DNA of 6,722 bases from Candidatus Latescibacterota bacterium (GTDB lineage: Bacteria > Latescibacterota > UBA2968 > GCA-2709665). The position numbers were made by a program, and so were the translations under genes. The notes beneath the pieces were generated by a model that saw only the letters and a list, made by a program, of their open reading frames with translations, searched no databases and was not told where the DNA came from. The DNA is taken from positions 23,261 through 29,982 of the forward strand of contig JAAXHE010000349.1 of assembly GCA_012271065.1 (NCBI GenBank), in the 5' to 3' direction. Of the stretch, positions 1 through 5,913 are shown one piece after another. The first letter of the stretch is position 1; each line of letters begins with the position of its first letter.

Positions 1-24
1 CCCTCTCTCCTAAAGGAAAGAGGG
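1..24. repeat. Dispersed ctctctcc-type repeat, left-end copy
   Basis: The first 22 bases match 4451-4472 exactly. Positions 1-6 and 19-24 pair as CCCTCT/AGAGGG, with an inner TCC/GGA (8-10 with 15-17) around TAAA and one c/a mismatch. The unit appears cut by the window edge, because the 5' half present at 4436-4449 is missing. Confidence 0.8.
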
Positions 25-91
25 AGGAAGCAAAGCAGTGCGTTGACGATTTCCGATTTAAACGCTCCTGTTCGGGAAAACGTCATCTACG

Positions 92-110
92 CTTTTTCTC
101 ACGGAAAAAG
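92..110. repeat. AT-rich 7-base-pair hairpin
   Basis: CTTTTTC-TCACG-GAAAAAG is a perfect 7-pair stem in the gene-free left end. It is weak in pairing energy and is not followed by a T tract. Its role is unknown. Confidence 0.5.
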
Positions 111-129
111 ACTCAGAGGAGCCCCGGTT

Positions 130-151
130 CCCCCTTCCTTCAGGAAGGGGG
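130..151. repeat. Perfect 9-base-pair hairpin (REP-like)
   Basis: CCCCCTTCC-TTCA-GGAAGGGGG, followed by tcagggggtagg. There is no T tract on either strand. The form resembles the dispersed palindromic repeats frequent in environmental genomes and lies in the gene-free left end. Confidence 0.7.
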
Positions 152-190
152 TCAGGGGGTAGGTCCGGGGAGGAGCGGGGAAAGTCAGGC

Positions 191-223
191 GGCGCCCTTA
201 CTATATATATGTATAAGGTCGCC
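191..223 (-). terminator. Hairpin downstream of the exported-protein gene
   Basis: Arms 191-200 and 214-223 pair at 9 of 10 positions (GGCG, one mismatch, CCTTA / TAAGG, mismatch, CGCC). The stem can continue into the AT-rich loop with one bulge. It begins 26 bases past the stop codon, the usual place for a 3' hairpin. On the minus strand it is followed by GCCTGACTTT, so there is no real T tract and intrinsic termination is uncertain. Confidence 0.4.
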
Positions 224-249
224 CTGCAGCCGAGGTCACCTGATGAGGA

Positions 250-3200
250 TCAGCCGGCGGGGGCCGTCGCCGTGCGGCCGAACGACGACGACACCGTCAG
301 GAAGTCTGAAAAGTCCACCGCTCCGTCGTCATTCACGTCGGCCTGCGGGTCGTAGTTCCCGTCGCCCCTGCGGGACCCGAAGGCTTTCGCGAACGCTACG
401 AGGTCCTCGAAGTCAACCTCAAGGCTGCCGCCCCGAGACGGAAGCACGATGAGGTAGACCGGGTCGCCGGCGGCGTCGACGAACCTGGCACGGACAGAGA
501 TATTGTCCACGGCGATCAATTGACCCGGCGTCACGTTGTCGTCGTCAAACGCGTCGATCCGATAGGCCAGAGACGTCACGCCGTCCGGCAGCTCGCCGTC
601 CACGAACCGCGTGGAACCCGGAGGCAGCGCGGCGACCTCCTCAAGTTTGTCCGCGGACGGGCCCCGCATCACCCGGTAACCCTTCACGCCCGGGACTGGG
701 ATGTTGTAGCCCCGAAAGGGCCAGAAGTCGACCGTCCTGTCGTCGGCCGAAGGTGTCCACCGCAGCGCCACAGCGCCCGCGGCTTCGACCGCGGCATCCG
801 TAACCGCGGCGGGAGCGAGGTTGTCGACGGCGCGAACCGGCTCCGCAGTGACCGTGCGGGCGGATACCAGCAGGCCTCCCCCGTACGACGTCCGGATATT
901 CTCCGGAACAGAGGCGCCACCCGCCAGGGCGGTCACGTCGGGATTGGCGGGAACGAAGAGCAAATCCTTGGAATCGCCAATCACGGACTCGGCGAAGTCG
1001 TTCGGCGCGTTGATCCGGTCCGTCAGTTCCCCGTCCGGCAGGACCGGTCCGGGCGGTATACCCAGCAGCCGAAGCGCCCGCCATACGCTTTCCCTCGTCA
1101 AGACGCGCTTGCCGGCCGTGGCCGTGGCGGCGCCGGCGACCGACCTGACGCCCCAGCGGGTGGCCGAGTTGTCCAGCGCGGGAATCACGGCGCGCTGCAC
1201 GGCCCCGTTCGAGTCCCCCGTTTCGCCGACGCTGTCCGCGGCCGGAATGATGCTCGCCCAGTGCATCCATCTCTTTACCGGCACTTCGCCGTGTACCTCG
1301 TTTCCGTCCTCATCGTACCCCTCTAGCGTTGTTTCGATTTCCCGTTCGATCCGGTAGCGAATCACGTCGTCGTTCCGCGCCGGTTTCGGGAAGCCGATCA
1401 GCACCAGGCCGCCCTGGTCGCCGTGGCCGTCCACGCCCATGTAGTCCTGCACCTCGATTTTCGCGGGCGCGGACGGCGGATCGGGACCCGTGCCGCCTTC
1501 ACGCGCGAAGCTGACCGTCACGCTGCCTGAGAACGCGCCGGTCACGGCATCGGCACCCGTACCGGTGACCAGGTCCCGGGCGACAGTGCGCACGGCGATT
1601 GTCGCGCTGCCGTCCATATCTGCGGCCACTGCGCCGAAATCCGCGCCGCCGGCCGCAACCGTGTGCACACCCCCTGGCACCGTCACCGCGGCGTTGCTGG
1701 AACTGAAGGTGACCGCCACCGACTCATACGTCTCCGATCCCACGGTGTTGTCGATCTTCATGCTCGCGTTGCCGAATGCGTCGGCGGGCAGCACGTTGAC
1801 CGTGAAGGCACCGGCCACGCTGCCGCCCGGGATCTCGCCCTCCCTGGCGGCGACGACGAACTTCGAGAGCTCGGCAACCTCGACGTTCAGCAATCCGTCC
1901 AGCCGGCCGCTGATGCGGAGGGTGTGTACGCCGGTGGCGGGGTCGATCGCGTTCTCGGCGGCCATCACAACAGCGCCGAAAATCGGCCGGGTGGACCTGA
2001 ACGCGACGTCCCGCCGGCCCGCGTGCCACCCCTGGCCGTCAAGAATCGCGGCCCTGGCGACCATTCCGGCGGCGGCAAGGTCCGCGGGAAGGAGGAACGA
2101 GGGCGCCGGGCTGACGCCCCTCCCGCCGAAGCTCACACCTTCGAGCGCGGGGGCCTGCTCGCCGGAGACGATCACCGCCAGCGCGGCCGGCGCGCTATAC
2201 GTTGCCGCCAGAACGTCGGCGCCCTCGATCCGTGTAAGGGTGGTGTCCAGTGCGGCGATCCGTATCGCGAAATCCCGTCCGGCGACGACCGCGTCCTCCT
2301 GGTCCGGCAGGGCGGTGAGCCTGAATGCGCCGGCGCCGGGATTCAGGAAGCCACGGGAGAAGGTGAACGTGCCGCCGTCGGTCAGGCTGGCGTTGCCGGC
2401 GAGGTCGACCGCCAGGATCTGAAGATAGTACCGATGCCGATCGTAGAAGCCCGTGTCCTCCACCGGCCAGCTCACCAGTTCGCCAATGGTCTCCAGCCGG
2501 TGGTTGCCGGGGCTGAAGCGCTGCACGACGCCCGCGACGCCGCCGGTCTCGATATAGCGGACGGACAGGGACGCCAGCTCCTCGTCGATCGTGAAGACGG
2601 GGTCCTTGCCGGCCAGGTTGATGGTGGGCTCGTCCAGGTTGTCAGGGTCCCTCGGCGCCGAGGCTTCGGAGGGGAACAGGTTGCCGATCACCGGCGCTTT
2701 CTCGTCGTACCAGATGCCCGCGAGGGTTTTCGACGACGCGTTGCCGAGGCTGTCCCAGACCTCGATTTTCAGGTCCTTCCGCACGCCGCCCGCGACATCG
2801 TATTTCCACGGAAGACCGAGCGTGGCCGTGGAATCGCCGCCGGTGGGGGCCGCATCCTCGGCGCCGCTGCCGATGCCGTGCGCGCTGTCGCCGTGGGTGA
2901 TCCGGATCGAATCCGGAACCTCGCTGAGATTGAACTCGAGCGGCTTCAGCCATCGGCCGGCCTGGACGTCGGTCGTCTCCCCGGGCAAGGGTCTGTAATC
3001 CGGCAGCGTCTGTGCGAAGGCCGCCGAGATCCGGTCCTCCAGGCTGTCAGGATGGGGGTGGACGATCGCAATCCGCGGCGGGGACCCGTCCGCGATCCAC
3101 TCCACGTTGTCGGGATCGAAGACGCCGGGAAGCCCGTGCCCGGCGCTGACGGGAGACGCCGTCTGAGCATCCATCGATACGCCGCCCAGGTTTCCTGCCG

Positions 3201-4116
3201 CATCCGTGAGATAGGCTTCGACCCGAACGCGCCGGTTATCGGCAAAATCGCCCTCCCGAACCCGCTTCGAAGCTCGGAGATTCGCGCGGTACAGCCTGTC
3301 CCCGGCAAATTCGAAGGAAACCGGCGCCATGGAGAACGCCGAGTCCGTTTCCACAACACCCGCCCGGATGCGGCTGGCGCCCGCATTCAGCATGCCGGCC
3401 ACGTTCAGGGCGAAGCCTATCGTGATTTCGTCTCCGATGCCGAACCGGACGCGCCGGATCAGTCCCGCCTCCGTCGTGTCGAAGCTCAGGCCGTCCGTTT
3501 CAACGGAGAACGACTCGAACACGTCGGCGTGGATCGGGCGATTGGCATCGATGCCGAACCGCACCCCGTCGCCCACCCTGCCGGCGCCGAAGCCCGAGGA
3601 CGCCGGGGTGATCTTCCACTTCGTCATCAGGTTGTTCAACTCGTTGCCAGGGGAACCCGCGTCGAGGTCCACCACGACCTTGGCCGAGCGGCCGTCTTTC
3701 GACTCGAAGGCCGTGCCCCGCGGGGAGACAGCGATGGATATCCTGAACGTGTCGACGCGCGACGACTCGCTGTCGCCGAACGCGACACCGGGCGGAAGAT
3801 CGGCCGGGTTCGGTATATATATATTGTAATAGACGAAACCGCGTGAAACGGCGCCGCCGGCAGTAACGCCGACGTCCTTGTCGCGGACGCTTGCATCCGC
3901 GACGGACACGCGGAAGCCCTCGTCGAGGATGCCGTCGTAAGCCAGGACGCGAATCCGGATGCTGTCGCCGATTCCGGCCCACGCGCCGTCCGCGGGCCTG
4001 TCGACGCGAATGAGTATTCCCTGCGGCTCCGCGACCTCCTGGGCATGCAAGACGCCGGCAATGCCGGCAGCCAGCAGAAACGCCAGACCCGGACCTGAAA
4101 CCCTCCGCAACTGCAT
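250..4116 (-). CDS. Large secreted multi-domain protein with Ig/Fn3-like modules and C-terminal dockerin-like domain
   Basis: The function is not recognised. The 1288-residue product starts with a clear Sec signal peptide: MQLRR, a hydrophobic stretch at 11-23, and LHA-Q cleavage near residue 25. The rest looks beta-rich and modular. Ig-like units carry a recurring D-x-x-G-N motif at DAAGN (305), DSLGN (455), DLAGN (571) and DAFGN (779). Fibronectin-III-like units lie at about 880-1000 and 1097-1212 (LAPAAVTD...WTPSADD...GYRVMRG...YRIDAFDDD). The C-terminus (about 1227-1280) is dockerin-like: VDFEDLVAFAKAFG, then VDFSDFLTVSSSFG 33 residues on. The second repeat has a complete calcium loop (D1260, N1262, D1264, D1268, D1271), while the first has lost its Asp/Asn ligands at loop positions 1, 3 and 5. 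There are no cysteines. It is probably an exported structural, adhesive or complex-forming protein. No catalytic domain, membrane anchor or sorting tail was seen. It is likely transcribed separately from rplI, 546 bases away. Confidence 0.88.
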   Translation of the reverse strand: MQLRRVSGPGLAFLLAAGIAGVLHAQEVAEPQGILIRVDRPADGAWAGIGDSIRIRVLAYDGILDEGFRVSVADASVRDKDVGVTAGGAVSRGFVYYNIYIPNPADLPPGVAFGDSESSRVDTFRISIAVSPRGTAFESKDGRSAKVVVDLDAGSPGNELNNLMTKWKITPASSGFGAGRVGDGVRFGIDANRPIHADVFESFSVETDGLSFDTTEAGLIRRVRFGIGDEITIGFALNVAGMLNAGASRIRAGVVETDSAFSMAPVSFEFAGDRLYRANLRASKRVREGDFADNRRVRVEAYLTDAAGNLGGVSMDAQTASPVSAGHGLPGVFDPDNVEWIADGSPPRIAIVHPHPDSLEDRISAAFAQTLPDYRPLPGETTDVQAGRWLKPLEFNLSEVPDSIRITHGDSAHGIGSGAEDAAPTGGDSTATLGLPWKYDVAGGVRKDLKIEVWDSLGNASSKTLAGIWYDEKAPVIGNLFPSEASAPRDPDNLDEPTINLAGKDPVFTIDEELASLSVRYIETGGVAGVVQRFSPGNHRLETIGELVSWPVEDTGFYDRHRYYLQILAVDLAGNASLTDGGTFTFSRGFLNPGAGAFRLTALPDQEDAVVAGRDFAIRIAALDTTLTRIEGADVLAATYSAPAALAVIVSGEQAPALEGVSFGGRGVSPAPSFLLPADLAAAGMVARAAILDGQGWHAGRRDVAFRSTRPIFGAVVMAAENAIDPATGVHTLRISGRLDGLLNVEVAELSKFVVAAREGEIPGGSVAGAFTVNVLPADAFGNASMKIDNTVGSETYESVAVTFSSSNAAVTVPGGVHTVAAGGADFGAVAADMDGSATIAVRTVARDLVTGTGADAVTGAFSGSVTVSFAREGGTGPDPPSAPAKIEVQDYMGVDGHGDQGGLVLIGFPKPARNDDVIRYRIEREIETTLEGYDEDGNEVHGEVPVKRWMHWASIIPAADSVGETGDSNGAVQRAVIPALDNSATRWGVRSVAGAATATAGKRVLTRESVWRALRLLGIPPGPVLPDGELTDRINAPNDFAESVIGDSKDLLFVPANPDVTALAGGASVPENIRTSYGGGLLVSARTVTAEPVRAVDNLAPAAVTDAAVEAAGAVALRWTPSADDRTVDFWPFRGYNIPVPGVKGYRVMRGPSADKLEEVAALPPGSTRFVDGELPDGVTSLAYRIDAFDDDNVTPGQLIAVDNISVRARFVDAAGDPVYLIVLPSRGGSLEVDFEDLVAFAKAFGSRRGDGNYDPQADVNDDGAVDFSDFLTVSSSFGRTATAPAG
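3814..3825. repeat. TA microsatellite inside the exported-protein gene
   Basis: An uninterrupted run of alternating T and A (3814-3824, plus one T) lies within very GC-rich coding DNA. It encodes N98-I99-Y100-I101 using AAT, ATA, TAT and ATA. ATA is an unexpected isoleucine codon in this composition. Confidence 0.85.
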
Positions 4117-4122
4117 GACAAG

Positions 4123-4131
4123 CCTCCCTCC
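4123..4131 (-). promoter_or_regulatory. Ribosome binding site deciding the start of the large exported protein
   Basis: GGAGGGAGG lies 6 bases upstream of the ATG at 4114-4116. It selects this ATG over one 28 codons upstream, whose extra residues would put the signal peptide in the wrong place and add the only two cysteines. Confidence 0.75.
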
Positions 4132-4195
4132 AGGACAGTGCGCTCCGATGAAGCCGCACAGTAGTGGCGACGAAAACGGCATCGGCCGGGAGGGA

Positions 4196-4211
4196 AGCAA
4201 ATAGCATACCA
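4196..4211 (-). promoter_or_regulatory. Sigma-54-like promoter for the large exported-protein gene
   Basis: The minus strand reads TGGTATGCTATTTGCT. Against the -24/-12 consensus TGGCACG-N4-TTGCW it has the invariant GG and GC at the exact spacing and departs only at two bases (C to T twice). The predicted transcript would start near 4186, about 70 bases before the chosen ATG. This fits that start and excludes a longer one. The same stretch can be read as an extended -10 (TGGTATGCT) for the housekeeping sigma factor, although without a clear -35. No activator site was identified. Confidence 0.4.
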
Positions 4212-4435
4212 GCGGGAAAGGGAACGCCTGGAGCCCCGCGGGAGGGCCGACAGACGGAGACGGGAAAGAAACGATCCGGAAGGGTATACGGCGGGGAATG
4301 CGGGCAGAGACGCCGGTTCGGACAGCGGCAATTCATCGGCCCGAAGAGGGGTTCACCGTGTCGGATATGCGGAGATGGGAAACGGGGAAGGATGGAACTA
4401 TTTGTTCACCCGGGTGAAAGAAAGAGGCTAAAGGC

Positions 4436-4475
4436 GACCTCTCTCCCCGGCCCTCTCTCCTAAAGGAAAGAGAGA
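4436..4475. repeat. Dispersed ctctctcc-type repeat, internal copy
   Basis: This copy contains two parts. The first, gacctctctccccg (4436-4449), recurs exactly as the last 14 bases of the window. The second (4451-4472) is identical over 22 bases to the first 22 bases of the window. The second part folds as CCCTCT-c-TCC-TAAA-GGA-a-AGAG, an imperfect hairpin with one mismatch. Confidence 0.85.
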
Positions 4476-4506
4476 GAAAAGCAGGAAAACCGGCCTCGCA
4501 CGGAGA

Positions 4507-4529
4507 CACAAAGGCACAAAGGCACAAGG
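4507..4529. repeat. Tandem octamer array (cacaaagg)
   Basis: cacaaagg occurs at 4507-4514 and 4515-4522, followed by a third degenerate unit from 4523. It is preceded by cacggagac. Such strings are common between genes of environmental bacteria and give spurious reading frames on the other strand. Confidence 0.75.
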
Positions 4530-4625
4530 GGAAACAAGAAGAGAGGGAAGAGATCACATGCCGTAGAGGGTTACCTCTCATGCCGCAGGCTAGACAGAGG
4601 CACATATCGGCACGGGCTTCTTCTA

Positions 4626-4645
4626 CCGGCTTACGTCTACCCTCT
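4626..4645 (-). repeat. 20-base inverted repeat, arm downstream of rplI
   Basis: The sequence ccggcttacgtctaccctct is the perfect reverse complement of 5164-5183. The arm starts 17 bases beyond the rplI stop codon, just past a short hairpin. The spacing between arms is 518 bases, too long for an ordinary RNA hairpin, so it is best read as two opposed copies of a dispersed element. Confidence 0.9.
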
Positions 4646-4646
4646 C

Positions 4647-4662
4647 CCCGCTTTTTAGCGGG
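4647..4662 (-). terminator. Short hairpin abutting the rplI stop codon
   Basis: On the minus strand CCCGCT-AAAA-AGCGGG forms a perfect 6-base-pair stem with a 4-base loop, beginning at the base after the rplI TAG. The sequence that follows is GAGAGG and not a T run, so it is not a canonical intrinsic terminator. It may protect the 3' end or do nothing. Confidence 0.35.
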
Positions 4663-5106
4663 CTATTCCTTCACAACCCAGACCTTGACGGTCGCGCTGA
4701 CCTCCGCGTGAAGCCGGATGGAGACGTCGTAGACGCCGAGCGCGCGGATGGGTTCCTCGAGCTGGATCAAGCGCCGGTCGATCTCGAAGCCCTGCTCGTC
4801 GAGATGTTCGGATATGTGCTGCGCGGTCACGGAGCCGAAGATCTGGTCTTCCTTGCCCACCGCGACGGGTATGGTGCAGGATGCCTTTTCGAGCTTCTTC
4901 GACAGCGCCACGGCCTCGCGCTGGGCGCGGTTGTCGCGGGCTTCCTTCTGGCGCTTGAGCTCCTCGTACACCTTCATGTTGCCCCTGCTGGCGACGAGCG
5001 CCAGATTCCGGGGGATGAGGTAGTTCCTGGCGTACCCGTCCTTGACATCCACGACGGACCCGGCATCGCCCAGGTTGTCCAGCGTTTCGGTAAGAATGAT
5101 TTTCAT
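4663..5106 (-). CDS. rplI: 50S ribosomal protein L9
   Basis: L9 binds domain V of 23S rRNA near the L1 stalk and stretches outward over the subunit. The 147-residue product is full length. The N-domain opens MKIILTETLDNLG and carries the family signature G13-x2-G16-x4-V21-x2-G24-Y25-x2-N28-Y29-L30. The glycine usually found at position 34 of the signature is Asn here. A charged helical linker (about 41-76, rich in Lys, Glu and Arg) leads to the C-domain, with IFGSVTAQHISEHL (89-102) and RLHAEVSATVKVWVV (131-145). The ATG has GGAAAGG 8 bases upstream (5115-5121). The gene lies 149 bases past the IVP gene instead of directly after rpsR, so it may need its own promoter. A TATCAT on the minus strand at 5195-5200 is the best -10-like word but has no good -35. 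Confidence 0.97.
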   Translation of the reverse strand: MKIILTETLDNLGDAGSVVDVKDGYARNYLIPRNLALVASRGNMKVYEELKRQKEARDNRAQREAVALSKKLEKASCTIPVAVGKEDQIFGSVTAQHISEHLDEQGFEIDRRLIQLEEPIRALGVYDVSIRLHAEVSATVKVWVVKE

Positions 5107-5163
5107 AGTGGTTACCTTTCCATCTGCGCATTGGCCAAATGGCTGTTTGGGTTGATAATTTAA

Positions 5164-5183
5164 AGAGGGTAGACGTAAGCCGG
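5164..5183 (+). repeat. 20-base inverted repeat, arm upstream of rplI
   Basis: The sequence agagggtagacgtaagccgg is the exact reverse complement of 4626-4645. It sits 57 bases upstream of the rplI ATG, so rplI and its ribosome site lie between two opposed arms. Confidence 0.9.
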
Positions 5184-5187
5184 GAGA
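5171..5187 (+). repeat. Direct repeat, left copy beside the IVP gene
   Basis: The 17 bases agacgtaagccgggaga recur exactly at 5701-5717. The two copies bracket the IVP-family gene with a 530-base period. Part of this copy also belongs to the 20-base inverted repeat around rplI (see 5164-5183). Confidence 0.85.
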
Positions 5188-5255
5188 CGGGAGATGATAT
5201 GAGTGCTCTATCGGCTTAAAAGATGTAAAAACAATGGCTGAGTTATCAGCATGGG

Positions 5256-5615
5256 TTAACGTGAAACTTTACTTATCAATCCTGACAGCAAACCAAACAT
5301 TCGGTTCATTGTTTCTGTTATTGACTGAACGTCATCCTCCGAACACAATTGGAGGTTTAGTGCAATTTCAAGTTGAGTATCCAACTCAACCAACGAACTC
5401 CTGGCTATTTCGAGAAATCTTCTACGTTCAGAATTCGAAGATCTCGCTGATCCTTCGGCGATGTTGGACGGTATTGAGACAGCAGATCGTCGCAACTGGC
5501 TGGTAATGCCAAAAAGCTCGGTGGAGGGGAATTCAGCGGTCAGGGTATAAATTTCGTTAACCAGATCAATGCTCTCTTGCCATACTACAAGCTTCTTGTG
5601 GCTGAGTTCCATCAT
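5256..5615 (-). CDS. Four-helix-bundle protein, 23S rRNA intervening-sequence (S23/IVP) family
   Basis: The 119-residue product matches the small helical family first found encoded in 23S rRNA intervening sequences (PF05635/TIGR02436 type). Visible hallmarks are KLVVWQESIDLVNEIY (8-23), LFGITSQLRRSAVSIPSNIAEGSAR within 34-58, and SERRRFLEIARSSLVELDTQL (62-82), all strongly helical, with a last helix at about 93-117. The length is normal for the family and the gene looks intact. The biochemical function of the family is not settled. Known members form helical-bundle oligomers, and the DGR accessory protein Avd shares the fold. The start has an in-frame TAG five codons upstream, so it cannot be much longer; the second ATG is an alternative. 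The ribosome site is weak (GCGGA about 5 bases before; AGAGGA lies too far off). A hand count gives 136 G+C of 300 over 5281-5580, about 45%, against 62% or more for its neighbours. This points to horizontal acquisition into the rpsR-rplI junction. Confidence 0.93.
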   Translation of the reverse strand: MMELSHKKLVVWQESIDLVNEIYTLTAEFPSTELFGITSQLRRSAVSIPSNIAEGSARSSNSERRRFLEIARSSLVELDTQLEIALNLQLCSEDDVQSITETMNRMFGLLSGLISKVSR

Positions 5616-5693
5616 CGCGTTCCGCAGCTATTCCTCTTGAATTGGCGCCGCATAGGGTGATATGGTCTTTACCCTCCCTCCTGCCCCTTCAGA

Positions 5694-5910
5694 AGCGGTG
5701 AGACGTAAGCCGGGAGAGGCGGAGAAAACCGGGTAGACGGGAGACGTAAGAGGGGAGAAGACCACACCCCACCCTGCCACCTGGTGAGAGGGGAAACGTT
5801 AGACGGGAGAGATTGCCTGCCTTGTGAGGATTCTTTTCGTGCCGAAGGCAAGGAGAAATGAAGTAGCGGGCAAGGACCTCATCTACCGTCTCACGGCTAC
5901 CGTCTACCCG
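5694..5910. repeat. Cluster of degenerate short repeated words
   Basis: The spacer between rpsR and the IVP gene has no credible gene. It is a patchwork of related words: agacgtaagccgggaga (5701-5717), agacgggaga (5735-5744 and 5801-5810, also 5185-5194), gagacgtaag (5741-5750), and on the opposite strand ctaccgtc twice (5883-5890, 5897-5904). Between them, 5764-5790 carries a ccaccctgccacctggtg block with a small CACC/GGTG palindrome. The pattern looks like mixed units of about 8 bases, not an exact tandem array. Confidence 0.7.
5701..5717 (+). repeat. Direct repeat, right copy beside the IVP gene
   Basis: This is an exact 17-base match to 5171-5187 in the same orientation. It lies upstream of the IVP-family gene and at the start of a cluster of related words that runs to 5910. 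Confidence 0.85.
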
Positions 5911-5913
5911 CTT

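Larger units (their letters stand above)
4212..4625. other. Gene-free spacer with dispersed repeats
   Basis: No credible gene was seen on either strand. Possible reading frames here translate low-complexity repeat words. The spacer holds the ctctctcc-type repeat (4436-4475), the cacaaagg octamer array (4507-4529), a purine-rich run (about 4526-4555) and otherwise unremarkable GC-rich DNA. No tRNA-like cloverleaf was found. Confidence 0.6.

Noticed and set aside
1663..3846. Long open frame on the plus strand opposite the exported-protein gene
   Set aside because: It is an antisense shadow produced by high-GC codon usage. Its product has no recognisable domains, while the minus-strand frame has a signal peptide, Fn3-like and dockerin-like modules and a strong ribosome site.
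4117..4200. A start for the exported protein 28 codons upstream
   Set aside because: It would bury the signal peptide, overlap the ribosome site and the likely transcript start, and add the only cysteines. The ATG at 4114-4116 fits better.
4333..4605. Minus-strand frame in the rplI/exported-protein spacer
   Set aside because: It translates the ctctctcc and cacaaagg repeats, has no ribosome site and resembles no protein. It is a typical spurious frame from intergenic repeats.
5107..5255. Housekeeping promoter for rplI (TATCAT at 5195-5200)
   Set aside because: The -10-like word is good, but no acceptable -35 lies 16-18 bases upstream, so it was not listed as a feature.
5256..5615. The IVP-family gene as Avd of a diversity-generating retroelement
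   Set aside because: The fold is shared, but the window has no reverse transcriptase, no template repeat and no adenine-variable target. The SIPSNIAEG motif is that of ordinary IVP members.
5613..5654. 13-codon upstream frame on the minus strand whose TGA overlaps the IVP start
   Set aside because: It is in the right place for a coupling leader peptide, but it has no nearby ribosome site and is short enough to be chance.
5669..5851. Minus-strand frame in the rpsR/IVP spacer
   Set aside because: Its product is a direct translation of the repeated words in this spacer (Ser/Pro/Leu-rich) with no initiation signal.
5694..5910. CRISPR array
   Set aside because: The repeats are short, degenerate, in both orientations and lack regular unique spacers. 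No cas genes are present.
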